Assembly: GCA_016717005.1 (NCBI GenBank)
Contig: JADJUF010000023.1
Location: 62,001-126,000, forward strand
DNA length: 64,000 nucleotides
Reading direction: 5' to 3'
DNA from: Myxococcales bacterium
Lineage (GTDB): Bacteria > Myxococcota_A > Polyangia > Haliangiales > Haliangiaceae
Every line of letters starts with the position of its first letter. Position 1 is the first letter of the stretch. Shown piece by piece: positions 10,302 to 18,421 of this stretch. The notes under the pieces were generated by a model. The model saw nothing but the letters and a program-made list of their open reading frames with translations, was not told the DNA's origin and ran no database searches. The translations under genes were made by a program, and so were the position numbers.

Positions 10302-12104
10302 ATGTGTCGCTCGCTCGTCGTCGTCCTGACCCTGATCGCTGTCGCCGCGCTCGCGCCGCCGCGGGCGCGGGCCGACCTGCCGCCGGCGGCGGTGGCGGCG
10401 ATGGTCGCGGTCCCGAGCGTCGACGACGTGTGCACGACGTTGCGCGGCGTCGCTGACGCCGAGGCGCCGTGCGCGCGCGTGGCCCGGGCCAAGGTCGCGG
10501 GCCTCGGGGCGGCCGAGGCCTACGCGGTCACCACCGACGACGTCGTCCGCTACGCCGTGGTCGTGGTCGCGGCCGGCCAGACCTGGCGCTCGGCGCCGCT
10601 CGAGCTGGCCCGCGCTGACTGCGGCGCTGGGCCGTGCGACCGGATCGTCAAGCAGACGCCGAAGCTGCGCGCGATCAAGGTCGCCGGCGCGCCCGCGGCG
10701 GCGCTCGAGCTGACGCTGGCCTACCAGCGCACGTCCGACGACGGCGCGCGCCCCAGGCCGCGGGTCACCGACCGCTGGCAGCGCTACCAGCTGCTCGCGT
10801 GCGGCGGCGCCGGCGCCCCGGCGTGCGTCGAGATCGCGGTCGGCGATCGCGCGGCCGCGTGCACCGCTCGGCTCGGCGCCACCGGCACGCTGACCCCGTC
10901 GTGCGGCGAGCGGATCACGCTGCCGGCGCTCGCGGTCGCGGTCGACGTCGACCTCGACTCGCACGACATCCTCGCGCGCCCCGCCGGCGCCGGGCCGGTG
11001 CTGGTCAAGCACGTGCTCCTCGGGTGGGACGCGCTCGAGCCGGTCTACGCCAGCCGGATGGATCTGCGGGCCAAGCTGCGCACCAACGCCCAGGCGGCGG
11101 CGATGGCGCAGGACCTCGCGCAGCAGCTCCGCGCCGACCCCGACCTGATCGACACGCTGATCGCCCAGCGGTCCGAGGACCCAGGCTCGCTCACCGGCGA
11201 GCCCTACACGATCACCACTGACGCGAAGTTCGTGCCCGAGTTCAAGGCGCTGGCGCTGCGCCTGGCCGAGCGCGAGGTCGGGCTCGTGCGCACGAAGTTC
11301 GGCTACCACGTCGTCGAGCGGATCGCGCCGCCGCCGCTCGATCCGCTCGATTCGGCGGCGATCCTGGCGCGGCCGCTGCCGCCGGGCGCGCACGTGTGGG
11401 TGCAGCACGTGCTGATCGCGTGGAAGGACGTGCCGGCCGCCCGCCATCGTCCGCTCGATCGGCGCGCCCAGGGGCGGACCAAGGCCCAGGCCGACACGCT
11501 GGCCGTGGCGATCCTGGCCAAGGTCAAGGCCGGCGGCGACATGGCGGCGCTCATGAAGCGACACTCCGAGGACCCTGGCTCGTCGGGCACCGGCAAGGCC
11601 TACGAGGCCACCGAGGCCACGGCCTTCGTCGCGCCGTTCAAGGACCTGGCGCTGCGGCTCAAGGTCGGCGAGGCCGGCCTGGTCAAGACCGATTTCGGCT
11701 GGCACGTGATCAAGCGCGTGCCGCCGCCGCCGCCGGACCCGCTCGAGTCGACGGTGATCCTCGAACGCGCGCCGGTGGCCGCCTCGGCCAAGGTCAAGCA
11801 CATCCTGCTGGGCTGGGACGCGGTCAACGCCGGCGACGCCCGCGCCACCAAGCGCACGCGCGCGCAGCTCGACCAGCTGGTCGCGCGCACGGTAGCGCGG
11901 CTCGGCGCCGGCGCCGTCTTCGAGACGTTGATGGCGGAGCTGTCCGAGGACGTGGGCAGCGCCGCCAGCGGCGAGAGCTACGACGTCACCCCCGACGCCG
12001 GCCTGGTGGGGCCGTTCAAGGACCTCGGCCTGCGGCTCAAGGTCGGCGAGGTCGGCGTGGTCAAGACCGGCTTCGGCATCCACATCGTCAAGCGCGTGCA
12101 GTAG
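10302..12104 (+). CDS. Exported foldase with three parvulin-type PPIase domains
   Basis: 600 aa. The ATG at 10302 gives a clean signal peptide (MCRSLVVVLTLIAVAAL, cleaved near ARA); a longer upstream frame has no signal. Residues ~30-220 are an unrecognised N-terminal domain. Three parvulin/PpiC-type rotamase domains follow, each with VKHVLLGWD- or VQHVLIAW-type first strands, SEDPGS and FGYHVVERI / FGWHVIKRV / FGIHIVKRV last strands. Each is preceded by a short linker containing D-x-L-x-S-x-x-IL-x-R. Parvulins catalyse prolyl cis-trans isomerisation and act as periplasmic chaperones (PrsA, SurA). There is no SurA-type N-domain. Confidence 0.8.
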   Translation: MCRSLVVVLTLIAVAALAPPRARADLPPAAVAAMVAVPSVDDVCTTLRGVADAEAPCARVARAKVAGLGAAEAYAVTTDDVVRYAVVVVAAGQTWRSAPLELARADCGAGPCDRIVKQTPKLRAIKVAGAPAAALELTLAYQRTSDDGARPRPRVTDRWQRYQLLACGGAGAPACVEIAVGDRAAACTARLGATGTLTPSCGERITLPALAVAVDVDLDSHDILARPAGAGPVLVKHVLLGWDALEPVYASRMDLRAKLRTNAQAAAMAQDLAQQLRADPDLIDTLIAQRSEDPGSLTGEPYTITTDAKFVPEFKALALRLAEREVGLVRTKFGYHVVERIAPPPLDPLDSAAILARPLPPGAHVWVQHVLIAWKDVPAARHRPLDRRAQGRTKAQADTLAVAILAKVKAGGDMAALMKRHSEDPGSSGTGKAYEATEATAFVAPFKDLALRLKVGEAGLVKTDFGWHVIKRVPPPPPDPLESTVILERAPVAASAKVKHILLGWDAVNAGDARATKRTRAQLDQLVARTVARLGAGAVFETLMAELSEDVGSAASGESYDVTPDAGLVGPFKDLGLRLKVGEVGVVKTGFGIHIVKRVQ

Positions 12105-12107
12105 CGC

Positions 12108-12266
12108 CGCCGCTCGATCGCCGCCGCCGGGCCGGCGATCCGGCCGCTTGACCGGCGCCGCCGGGCCGGCGATCCCGCCGCTCGATCGCCCCGCCGGCCG
12201 GCGCGGCCGCCGCTCGATCGGCGCCGCCGGGCCGGCGATCCCGCCGCTTGACCGGCGCCGCCCACC
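12108..12266. repeat. GC-rich repeat cluster upstream of pyrB
   Basis: Three copies of a GCCGCCGGGCCGGCGATC-type unit, interspersed with CGCTCGATCG and two copies of CGCTTGACCGGCGCCGCC (at ~12146 and ~12246). It fills the gap between the foldase stop and pyrB. The second TTGACC copy serves as the apparent -35 of pyrB, so copy changes could alter the promoter. Confidence 0.6.
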
Positions 12267-12283
12267 CACGCTACTTGGTCGAC
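12248..12283 (+). promoter_or_regulatory. Promoter of pyrB
   Basis: TTGACC (12248-12253), an 18-base spacer, TACTTG (12272-12277), then 6 bases to a GTG at 12284. The upstream TTG that would extend the ORF is the -35 box itself, which argues for the GTG start. Confidence 0.55.
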
Positions 12284-13261
12284 GTGGCCCGGTCGTCCCG
12301 CTTCCCGCACCGCCACCTGGTCGGCATCGCCGAGCTCGACGCCGCCGACATCGGCGCCGTCCTCGATCTGGCCGATCGCTACCAGACGGTGGCGGCCGAG
12401 CCGGTGAAGAAGCTGGCCACCTTGCGCGGCAAGACCGTCATCAACCTGTTCTTCGAGAACTCGACCCGGACGCGGACGTCGTTCGAGATCGCGGCCAAGC
12501 GGCTCAGCGCCGACGCGGTCAACATCACGCCGTCGTCGAGCTCGGCCAGCAAGGGCGAGACCTTGCTCGACACCGCCAAGAACCTCGACGCGATGGGCCC
12601 CGACGTGGTCGTGGTCCGCCACGCGATGGGCGGCGCGCCGCACCTGCTGGCCAAGGCGCTGCGGTGCGCGGTCGTCAACGCCGGCGACGGCCAGCACGAG
12701 CACCCGACCCAGGCGCTGCTCGACGCCGCGACCATGCGCCGGCACAAGGGCGCGGTCGAGGGGCTCGAGGTGGCGATCGTCGGCGACCTCGCGCACTCGC
12801 GGGTCGTGCGCTCGAACCTCCTGTGCCTGACCAAGCTGGGCGCGCGCGTGCGCCTGTGCGCGCCGTGGACGCTGATCCCGCCGGGGCTGACCGAGCTGGG
12901 CGGCGAGCTGACCCGCACGCGCAGCCGCGTGACCGCGCGGCTCGAGGATGCGCTCGACGGCGCCGACGTCGTGATGATGCTGCGGGTCCAGCACGAGCGC
13001 ACCGCCGGCGAGGCGCCGCGGTTCGCCAACCCGCGCGAGTTCTCGCGCACCTACGGCCTGTCGGCGCGCACGCTCGCGTTCGCCAAGCCGGACGCGATCG
13101 TCATGCACCCGGGGCCGATCAACCGCGGGGTCGAGCTCGCGCCCGACGTCGCCGACAGCGGCCGCGCGGTCATCCTCGAGCAGGTGAGCTGGGGCGTGGC
13201 CGTCCGCATGGCCGTGCTCGAGCTCCTGGTCGGCGCCGCGGCCGGGGCCGCCGCGGCGTGA
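12284..13261 (+). CDS. pyrB: Aspartate carbamoyltransferase catalytic chain
   Basis: 325 aa from GTG 12284. Condenses carbamoyl phosphate and aspartate in de novo pyrimidine synthesis. Family motifs are clear: FFENSTRTRTSFE (carbamoyl-phosphate site), GDGQHEHPTQALLDA, VGDLAHSRVVRSN, MMLRVQHER and MHPGPINRGVE. Length fits the ~300-320 aa catalytic chain. No regulatory chain or other pyr genes are adjacent. Its stop overlaps the GTG of an ABC ATPase by GTGA, an unusual operon partner that suggests coupling by convenience rather than function. Confidence 0.95.
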   Translation: MARSSRFPHRHLVGIAELDAADIGAVLDLADRYQTVAAEPVKKLATLRGKTVINLFFENSTRTRTSFEIAAKRLSADAVNITPSSSSASKGETLLDTAKNLDAMGPDVVVVRHAMGGAPHLLAKALRCAVVNAGDGQHEHPTQALLDAATMRRHKGAVEGLEVAIVGDLAHSRVVRSNLLCLTKLGARVRLCAPWTLIPPGLTELGGELTRTRSRVTARLEDALDGADVVMMLRVQHERTAGEAPRFANPREFSRTYGLSARTLAFAKPDAIVMHPGPINRGVELAPDVADSGRAVILEQVSWGVAVRMAVLELLVGAAAGAAAA

Positions 13262-14238
13262 GCGCGCCGGCCTACGCCGTCCGGGTCCGCGGGGTCAGCA
13301 AGCGCTTCGGCAACCACACCGCGGTCGACGACGTCTCGTTCGACGTCCCGACCGGCGTCATCTACGGCGTGCTCGGGCCCAACGGCGCCGGCAAGTCGAC
13401 CACGCTGCGCATGATGAACGACATCATCGCGCCCGACGCCGGCACGATCGAGCTGCTCGGCGGCCTGCGGCCCGGCGGCGACGCGGCGGCGCGGGTCGGG
13501 TTCCTGCCCGAGGAGCGCGGCCTGTACCCGCGCATGCCGGTCGGCGAGATGATCGCGTTCTTCGGGGAGCTGCGCGGGCTGACCGCGCGCGACGCCCGGG
13601 CCCGGGCCGGCGCCTGGCTCGAGCGCCTCGGCCTGGCGCAGTGGGACAAGAACAAGGTCGAGGATCTCAGCAAGGGCATGCAGCAGAAGGTGCAGTTCGC
13701 GGCCGCGCTGATCCACGAGCCCGAGCTGGTGATCCTCGACGAGCCGTGGAGCGGGCTCGATCCGATCAACGCCGACGTGCTGCGCGAGGTCGTGCACGAG
13801 CTGCGCGACGCCGGCAAGACCGTGCTGTTCTCGACCCACCTGATGGAGCAGGCCGAGAAGATCTGCGAGCACATCTTCATCATCGCGCGCGGCCGCACCG
13901 TCCTCGAGGGCAGGCTGGCCGACATCAAGCGGGCCGCCGCCGAGGAGCGCCGGGTCGCGCTCGAGTTCGCGACGCCCGCCGATCGCGCGCGCGCGGCCGC
14001 GGTGCTGGCCGACGCGGCGCTGGCCCGGGTCCGCGGCCCCGACGAGCCCGACGCGCTCGCCCTCGAGGTCGAGCTGGCGGCCGAGGTCGGCGCCCAGCGC
14101 CTGCTGGCCGCGCTGGTCGGGGTCGACGCCGCGCTGCGCCGGTTCGAGGTGGTGACGCCGTCGCTGCACGACATCTTCGTCGACCGGGTCGGGCGCGCCG
14201 CCGCCGAGGTGGCCGTGCGCGTCGACGGCGCCGCCTGA
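13258..14238 (+). CDS. ABC transporter ATPase (ABC-2/NatA-like)
   Basis: 326 aa from a GTG in the overlap with pyrB. Walker A is GPNGAGKST, the Q-loop region is VGFLPEERGLYPR, the signature is LSKGMQQK and Walker B is LVILDEPWSGLD, with a switch His in FSTHLMEQAEK. The C-terminal ~90 residues form the extra domain common in NatA-type exporters. The GFLPEERGLY motif is typical of ATPases paired with NatB-type permeases, and such a permease lies 1 kb downstream, with the inverted PhzF gene between. They probably make one exporter; cargo unknown. Confidence 0.9.
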   Translation: MSAPAYAVRVRGVSKRFGNHTAVDDVSFDVPTGVIYGVLGPNGAGKSTTLRMMNDIIAPDAGTIELLGGLRPGGDAAARVGFLPEERGLYPRMPVGEMIAFFGELRGLTARDARARAGAWLERLGLAQWDKNKVEDLSKGMQQKVQFAAALIHEPELVILDEPWSGLDPINADVLREVVHELRDAGKTVLFSTHLMEQAEKICEHIFIIARGRTVLEGRLADIKRAAAEERRVALEFATPADRARAAAVLADAALARVRGPDEPDALALEVELAAEVGAQRLLAALVGVDAALRRFEVVTPSLHDIFVDRVGRAAAEVAVRVDGAA

Positions 14239-14251
14239 CCTGCGGCCGCGG

Positions 14252-15094
14252 TCACACGTCGAGCGTGCCGCGGCCCAGCTCGATCGCGCCGCCGGTCACG
14301 TAGATCGCGCCGCCCGCGTCGACGTCGAGGCCCAGCCGCGACGGCCGCCCGGCGGCGTCGCCCTGGCGCAGCACCGCGGTCAGCGGCAGCGCCCCGCCGG
14401 TCGCCAGCCACCAGCCGCCGAGGTTGGCGCACGCCGAGCCGGTGGCCGGGTCCTCGAGCACCGCGCCGTTGCTGGTGAAGAAGAACCGCACGGTCCAGGT
14501 CGGCGTGCCCGGCGCCCACAGGTACGCCATGGCCTCGTCGCGCGCCGTCGAGTAGCCCCAGCGCTCGAGCAGCGCCGGCACTGGCCGGGCCGCGCGCACC
14601 TGCTCGGCGGCGCCGATCGGGATGACCAGCTGCTCGACGCCGGTCGACACCCACAGCGGCTCGGCGACGATCGCCTCGGCCGGCAGGCCGACCATCGCCG
14701 CCAGCTCGGCGCGGCTGGCCTCGACCGGGCGGGTCACCGGCGCCTGCGCGGCGCGCAGGGTCCAGGTGCCGTCGGCGCCGCGGGTGACCGGCACCAGCCC
14801 GGCCGCCATCTCGAGCACGACGCCGTCGCGCCCGGCGGCCACCACGCTCGCGGTGCCCAGGGTCGGGTGGCCCGCGAACGGCATCTCGAAGCCGGGCGTG
14901 AAGATCCGCACCCGCGCGTCGGCGCGCTCGCTCGGCAAGACGAAGGTGGTCTCGGACAGGTTGAGCTGACGGGCCAGCGCCTGCATCGTGCGATCGTCGA
15001 GCCCGCGCGCGTCCTCGAACACCGCCAGCGGGTTGCCGGACAGCCGGTCGCCATCGAGCGTGAACACGTTGATGATGCGGAACGCTTGCTTCAT
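14252..15094 (-). CDS. PhzF family isomerase/epimerase
   Basis: 280 aa. Matches the PhzF fold (two diaminopimelate-epimerase-like halves): NVFTLDGDRLSGNPLAVF with the active-site region, LNLSETTFVL, IFTPGFEMPFAGHPTLGTA and the second-half DPATGSACANLGGWW. The Glu in LSETTF corresponds to the catalytic Glu of PhzF. Substrate in non-phenazine producers is usually unknown, and no phenazine genes are present. It is convergent with the ABC ATPase (14 bases between stops) and separates that gene from its likely permease. Confidence 0.9.
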   Translation of the reverse strand: MKQAFRIINVFTLDGDRLSGNPLAVFEDARGLDDRTMQALARQLNLSETTFVLPSERADARVRIFTPGFEMPFAGHPTLGTASVVAAGRDGVVLEMAAGLVPVTRGADGTWTLRAAQAPVTRPVEASRAELAAMVGLPAEAIVAEPLWVSTGVEQLVIPIGAAEQVRAARPVPALLERWGYSTARDEAMAYLWAPGTPTWTVRFFFTSNGAVLEDPATGSACANLGGWWLATGGALPLTAVLRQGDAAGRPSRLGLDVDAGGAIYVTGGAIELGRGTLDV

Positions 15095-15106
15095 GGGGCG
15101 ACTGTA
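15095..15106 (-). promoter_or_regulatory. Leaderless -10 of the PhzF gene
   Basis: TACAGT on the minus strand (15101-15106), 6 bases before the ATG at 15094. Confidence 0.5.
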
Positions 15107-15178
15107 CCGGCTCCGGGCCGCAGGGGGCGGCACAGCCGACCGCGGGTCGGCCGGGACACCGACGCCGCGGCGGGCGTG

Positions 15179-15191
15179 TACAGTCCCGCCG
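15179..15191 (+). promoter_or_regulatory. Leaderless -10 of the leader ORF and permease
   Basis: TACAGT at 15179-15184 lies 7 bases before an ATG at 15192 that opens a 25-codon ORF, not before the permease start. This indicates the short ORF is the first thing translated. Confidence 0.45.
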
Positions 15192-15269
15192 ATGTCCGCG
15201 CTGTCGATCGTCCGCGACCCGAGCTGCGCGCACGCCCGCGCGCGCGCCGCCGGCGAGGCGCGCCCGTGA
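15192..15269 (+). CDS. 25-aa leader peptide coupled to ABC permease
   Basis: A short ORF starts at the ATG just after a TACAGT -10 and ends at a TGA that overlaps the permease GTG (GTGA at 15266-15269). Every one of its codons ends in G or C, like real genes in this window. It begins MSALSIVRDP and has two Cys/His-containing turns but no membrane segment. The likely role is to bring ribosomes to the permease start (translational coupling) or to attenuate it. It could instead be a chance frame with the true permease start lying elsewhere. Confidence 0.45.
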   Translation: MSALSIVRDPSCAHARARAAGEARP

Positions 15270-16534
15270 GCGGCGTGCGGCGCGCGGGCCGCCCCGACTG
15301 GCTGGTGATCGCGCGCCGCGAGTTCCTCGAGCGCGTGCGCTCGCGGTGGTTCATCGTCGTGACCCTGCTGGGCCCGGTGCTGATGGTGGCGAGCATCGTC
15401 CTGCCGGCCGTGCTGAGCCGCGCGGTCGACAACAGCGCCCGGGTCCAGGTGGTCGATCGCAGCGCGCACCGCGACGTCGGGCCCGCGGTCGCGGCGGCGC
15501 TCGGCGCGCTGACCTGGAAGGCCGAGGTCGTGCCGGGCGCGACCGACGAGGCCGAGCTGCTGGGCCGCATCCGCGACGACCGGATCGACGGCTTCTTGAT
15601 CATCCCGCCCGAGGCGCCCGCCGGCGGGCGGGTCGTGTACCAGGGGCGCAACGCCGCCAACGCGGTCGCGATGGCGGTGCTGCAGCAGGTCGTGACCCAG
15701 GTGACCCAGGCGCTGCGCGCGCGCGCCGCCGGCCTGCCCGACGATCAGCTCGCCGCGGTGCTCGCGCCGGTGCCGTTCAGCGCCACCCACACCACCGGCG
15801 AGGCCGGCGGTTCGTCGGGCCTGGCCGCGATGATCGTCGGCTACGCGGTCATGTTCGTGCTGTACATGGCGATCATCCTGTACGCGGTCAACGTCCTGCG
15901 CAGCGTCGTGCAGGAGAAGACCAACCGCGTGGTCGAGATCATGGTCGCGGCCGCCAAGCCGCGCGCGCTCATGCTGGGCAAGATCCTCGGCGTCGGCGCG
16001 GTCGGGCTGGTGCAGGTGTCGATCTGGGTCGCGATGGCGGTGCTGTCGATGAAGTTCCGCGGCCAGCTCCTGGGCGTGGTCGGGGTCGAGGCCGGCGGCT
16101 GGAGCGTGCCGCCGCTGCGCGCGGTCGACGTCGTCGTCGTGCTCGTGTACTTCGTCCTCGGCTACTTCTTCTACGCCGCCCTCTACGCCGCGCTCGGCGC
16201 GATGGTCAGCAACGATCAGGAGGCGCAGCAGGTCCAGACGCCGGTCGCGATGCTCCTGGTCGTGCCGGTCTTGTGCGTGCAGCTGGTGGCCGGCGATCCC
16301 CGCGGCACCGCGGCCCAGGTGCTGACGATGGTGCCGTTCAGCGCGCCGGTGCTGATGCCGATGCGCTGGCTGCTCGGCGGCGCCACCGGCGCCGAGCTGA
16401 TCACCTCGATGGCGGTGCTGGCGGCGTCGACCTGGCTGGTCGCGATCGTCGCCGCGCGGATCTATCGGGTCGGGATCCTGATGTACGGCAAGCGCCCGAG
16501 CCTGCGCGAGCTGTGGCGCTGGGTGCGGCATTGA
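15266..16534 (+). CDS. ABC-2 type permease (NatB-like)
   Basis: 422 aa from GTG. The start DWLVIARREFLERVRSRWF is the typical cytoplasmic entry of NatB/CcmB-like permeases. A first membrane helix (IVVTLLGPVLMVASIVL) is followed by a ~200-residue extracytoplasmic domain. A cluster of five or so membrane helices occupies ~190-410, with the conserved EKTNRVVEIMVAA loop. With the ATPase at 13258 it should form an exporter; NatAB in Bacillus exports Na+, but the substrate here cannot be inferred. Followed by a zinc-ribbon gene 17 bases downstream. Confidence 0.88.
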   Translation: MSGVRRAGRPDWLVIARREFLERVRSRWFIVVTLLGPVLMVASIVLPAVLSRAVDNSARVQVVDRSAHRDVGPAVAAALGALTWKAEVVPGATDEAELLGRIRDDRIDGFLIIPPEAPAGGRVVYQGRNAANAVAMAVLQQVVTQVTQALRARAAGLPDDQLAAVLAPVPFSATHTTGEAGGSSGLAAMIVGYAVMFVLYMAIILYAVNVLRSVVQEKTNRVVEIMVAAAKPRALMLGKILGVGAVGLVQVSIWVAMAVLSMKFRGQLLGVVGVEAGGWSVPPLRAVDVVVVLVYFVLGYFFYAALYAALGAMVSNDQEAQQVQTPVAMLLVVPVLCVQLVAGDPRGTAAQVLTMVPFSAPVLMPMRWLLGGATGAELITSMAVLAASTWLVAIVAARIYRVGILMYGKRPSLRELWRWVRH

Positions 16535-16551
16535 GCGAGGAGCGGGAGGCC

Positions 16552-17157
16552 ATGGCCGAGCCGTGCGCGCGCTGCGCTGACCTCGACGCCGACCAGGTCG
16601 ATCAGCTCGAGGTCGTCGGCGGGTCGGACAACCCGTGCTCGGACCCCTACGGCGAGCTGCGTCGGTGCGGCGCGTGCGGCGCGTGGTTCTGCTACACGCG
16701 CGATCACGACAACGAGATCGGCTACGTCGCCGCGTCGCCGACGCTCGGCCGGCTCGACCGCGCGCGCGCCCACGCGCTCGCGACCAAGGCGGCCGTGGTC
16801 GCGCGCCGCCAGCTCGATCACTTCGAGCAGGCCCAGGACGACTACGGTCGTCGCTGCGCCGCCGACTACACCGCCGAGCTCGCGCGCCTGAGCGAGGCCG
16901 TCGCCGCGCTGGCGCCGCCGGCGTCGGAGCCGTGCGTGAAGTGCGGCCACGATTTCGGCAAGCACCAGCTGCGCGGCTACGGCCAGCCGCCGATCGAGGG
17001 CTGGATGGTGTGCCCGGCCGAAGGCTGCGCGTGCTACCGCACCTGGTCCGGACCCGGCGGCAGCGCCGAGGGCGGCGAGGCCGCGTACCAGCGGTACCTG
17101 GCCGAGCGCGACGCCCCACCGAGTGAGCCCGGGCCGGCCCGGCGCGACGGCGGGTGA
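16552..17157 (+). CDS. Zinc-ribbon protein of unknown function
   Basis: 201 aa. The ATG follows GGGAGG. Cys pairs suggest two or three metal sites: CARCADLD near the start, CGACGAWFCY near 42, CVKCGHDFGKH near 127 and a last Cys group in MVCPAEGCACY. A helical, acidic middle region separates them. It lies close behind the permease gene and is probably in the same transcript. No family is recognised; it may be a small metal-stabilised adaptor. Confidence 0.7.
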   Translation: MAEPCARCADLDADQVDQLEVVGGSDNPCSDPYGELRRCGACGAWFCYTRDHDNEIGYVAASPTLGRLDRARAHALATKAAVVARRQLDHFEQAQDDYGRRCAADYTAELARLSEAVAALAPPASEPCVKCGHDFGKHQLRGYGQPPIEGWMVCPAEGCACYRTWSGPGGSAEGGEAAYQRYLAERDAPPSEPGPARRDGG

Positions 17158-17176
17158 CATCGCGCCGGGCGACGGG

Positions 17177-17187
17177 TACCGTCGGGC
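17177..17187 (+). promoter_or_regulatory. Leaderless -10 of the PEGA lipoprotein gene
   Basis: TACCGT at 17177-17182, 5 bases before the ATG at 17188. Confidence 0.4.
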
Positions 17188-17682
17188 ATGGCGAGCGCAC
17201 GATCTACGACGGCGATCATCTGGAGCACCGTGGTGTCGGCCGGCGCGATGCTCGGCTCGAGCGGCTGCACCCGATCCACGGCCCCGACCACCCCGGCGCC
17301 GGCGGTGGCCGACGCGCCGCCGACCGAGCCCCCGGCCGAGCCCGCGCCGCCGCTCGAGCCGGTCGCCGAGGTCGAGCCGGTCGCCGAGGTCGAGCCGGTC
17401 GAGCCGGCCGCGCCCGTGGTGGTCGCGGTCCAGATCTCATCGACGCCGGCCGGCGCCAAGGTCTACCTCGGCGAGACGCTCCTGGGCGTCACCCCGATGA
17501 TGGCCCAGCTCCCTCGCTCGGACGAGTCGGTGGCGGTGCGGGTCGAGCACGCGGGCTACGCCACCAAGGTGGTGGAGCTCCGGCCTGAGGCCGACGTCAC
17601 CCTCGACGTCGCGCTGGTCGCGACCAAGCGCGTGCGCGGCATCAGCACCAAGAAGACCGGGCGCGGGTTCATCCTGAGCTGA
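17188..17682 (+). CDS. PEGA-domain lipoprotein
   Basis: 164 aa. Signal peptide with lipobox GSSGC (Cys ~27), then a ~50-residue Pro/Ala/Glu/Val spacer with a repeated VEPVAE unit. Residues ~80-150 form a PEGA domain (ISSTPAGAKVYLGETLLGVTP), a small beta module often found on envelope proteins that may bind surface carbohydrate. The tail RGISTKKTGRGFILS is basic. The periplasmic or surface role is unknown. Confidence 0.75.
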   Translation: MASARSTTAIIWSTVVSAGAMLGSSGCTRSTAPTTPAPAVADAPPTEPPAEPAPPLEPVAEVEPVAEVEPVEPAAPVVVAVQISSTPAGAKVYLGETLLGVTPMMAQLPRSDESVAVRVEHAGYATKVVELRPEADVTLDVALVATKRVRGISTKKTGRGFILS

Positions 17683-17752
17683 GCCGCGTCGCGGGATCGT
17701 GACGGTCGTCGGTGGGTTGCGGCGCGGTCCCCGGTCGTGCACGGTGGTGGCC

Positions 17753-18367
17753 ATGCGCGCCTGGCTCCCCGTGCTCGCGATCGCCGCGGCCTGCGGCAGC
17801 GGCGGCGGGCCGAGCACCTCGACCACGTCCGCGGGGCCGCGCGACGCCGGGCCCGCGGATGTCGCGCCGCCGGTGGCGCGTCCGGTCGACGCCGCCCCGC
17901 CGCCGCCGGTGGTCGCGCGCCCGCTCGCGGGGCCGTACCCGTCGCTCAAGGCCGCGGTCGCGGCCTGGGCGCCGGCGCCGAAGCGCTTCGCGGTGGTCAC
18001 CCTGGCGACCACACCGGTCGGCGCGGCCGAGCTGGCGCTGGTGCGGGTCGACGACCGCGCCGCGCCCGCGGCGGCGTCGTGCGCGCTCGCGGTGCGGATC
18101 GCGCGCGCGACCTACCTGGGGCCCGGGTTCCTGTGTCAGGCCGATCGCTCCGACGAGCGCATCGGCACGGTCGCGACCGCCGGGGCCGCGCCCGGCGAGC
18201 TGTGGTTCACGGTCAGCTACCAGCGCGACGACGTCCCGGTGGTCGCGGTCGCGTACGCGCTCCAGTGCGACGTGACCAGCGCGCCGCCGGTGTGCACCGA
18301 GCCGCCGGCGATCGGCGGCGACAGCTTTGACTGCAGCAGCGTCGGGCCGCCCGGCTACTGCCCGTGA
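17753..18367 (+). CDS. Lipoprotein of unknown function
   Basis: 204 aa from ATG 17753. A short signal peptide with lipobox IAAAC (Cys ~13), then a ~45-residue Asp/Ala/Pro tether (RDAGPADVAPP type). The remaining domain has four Cys spread as CALAV, FLCQAD, LQCDV and VCTEP plus a C-terminal FDCSS...GYCP, so disulphides are likely. No family recognised. No -10 hexamer is close to the start, so it may share the transcript of the PEGA gene 70 bases upstream. Confidence 0.65.
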   Translation: MRAWLPVLAIAAACGSGGGPSTSTTSAGPRDAGPADVAPPVARPVDAAPPPPVVARPLAGPYPSLKAAVAAWAPAPKRFAVVTLATTPVGAAELALVRVDDRAAPAAASCALAVRIARATYLGPGFLCQADRSDERIGTVATAGAAPGELWFTVSYQRDDVPVVAVAYALQCDVTSAPPVCTEPPAIGGDSFDCSSVGPPGYCP

Positions 18368-18421
18368 CGGCGCGGCGCTCCGCCCACCGTTGACGCGTGC
18401 GCGCGGCCGTCGCGGCGCCGA

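Noticed and set aside
12248..12283. TTG start extending pyrB upstream
   Set aside because: The TTG is part of a repeat and serves as the -35 box; the GTG at 12284 has the right spacing from the -10.
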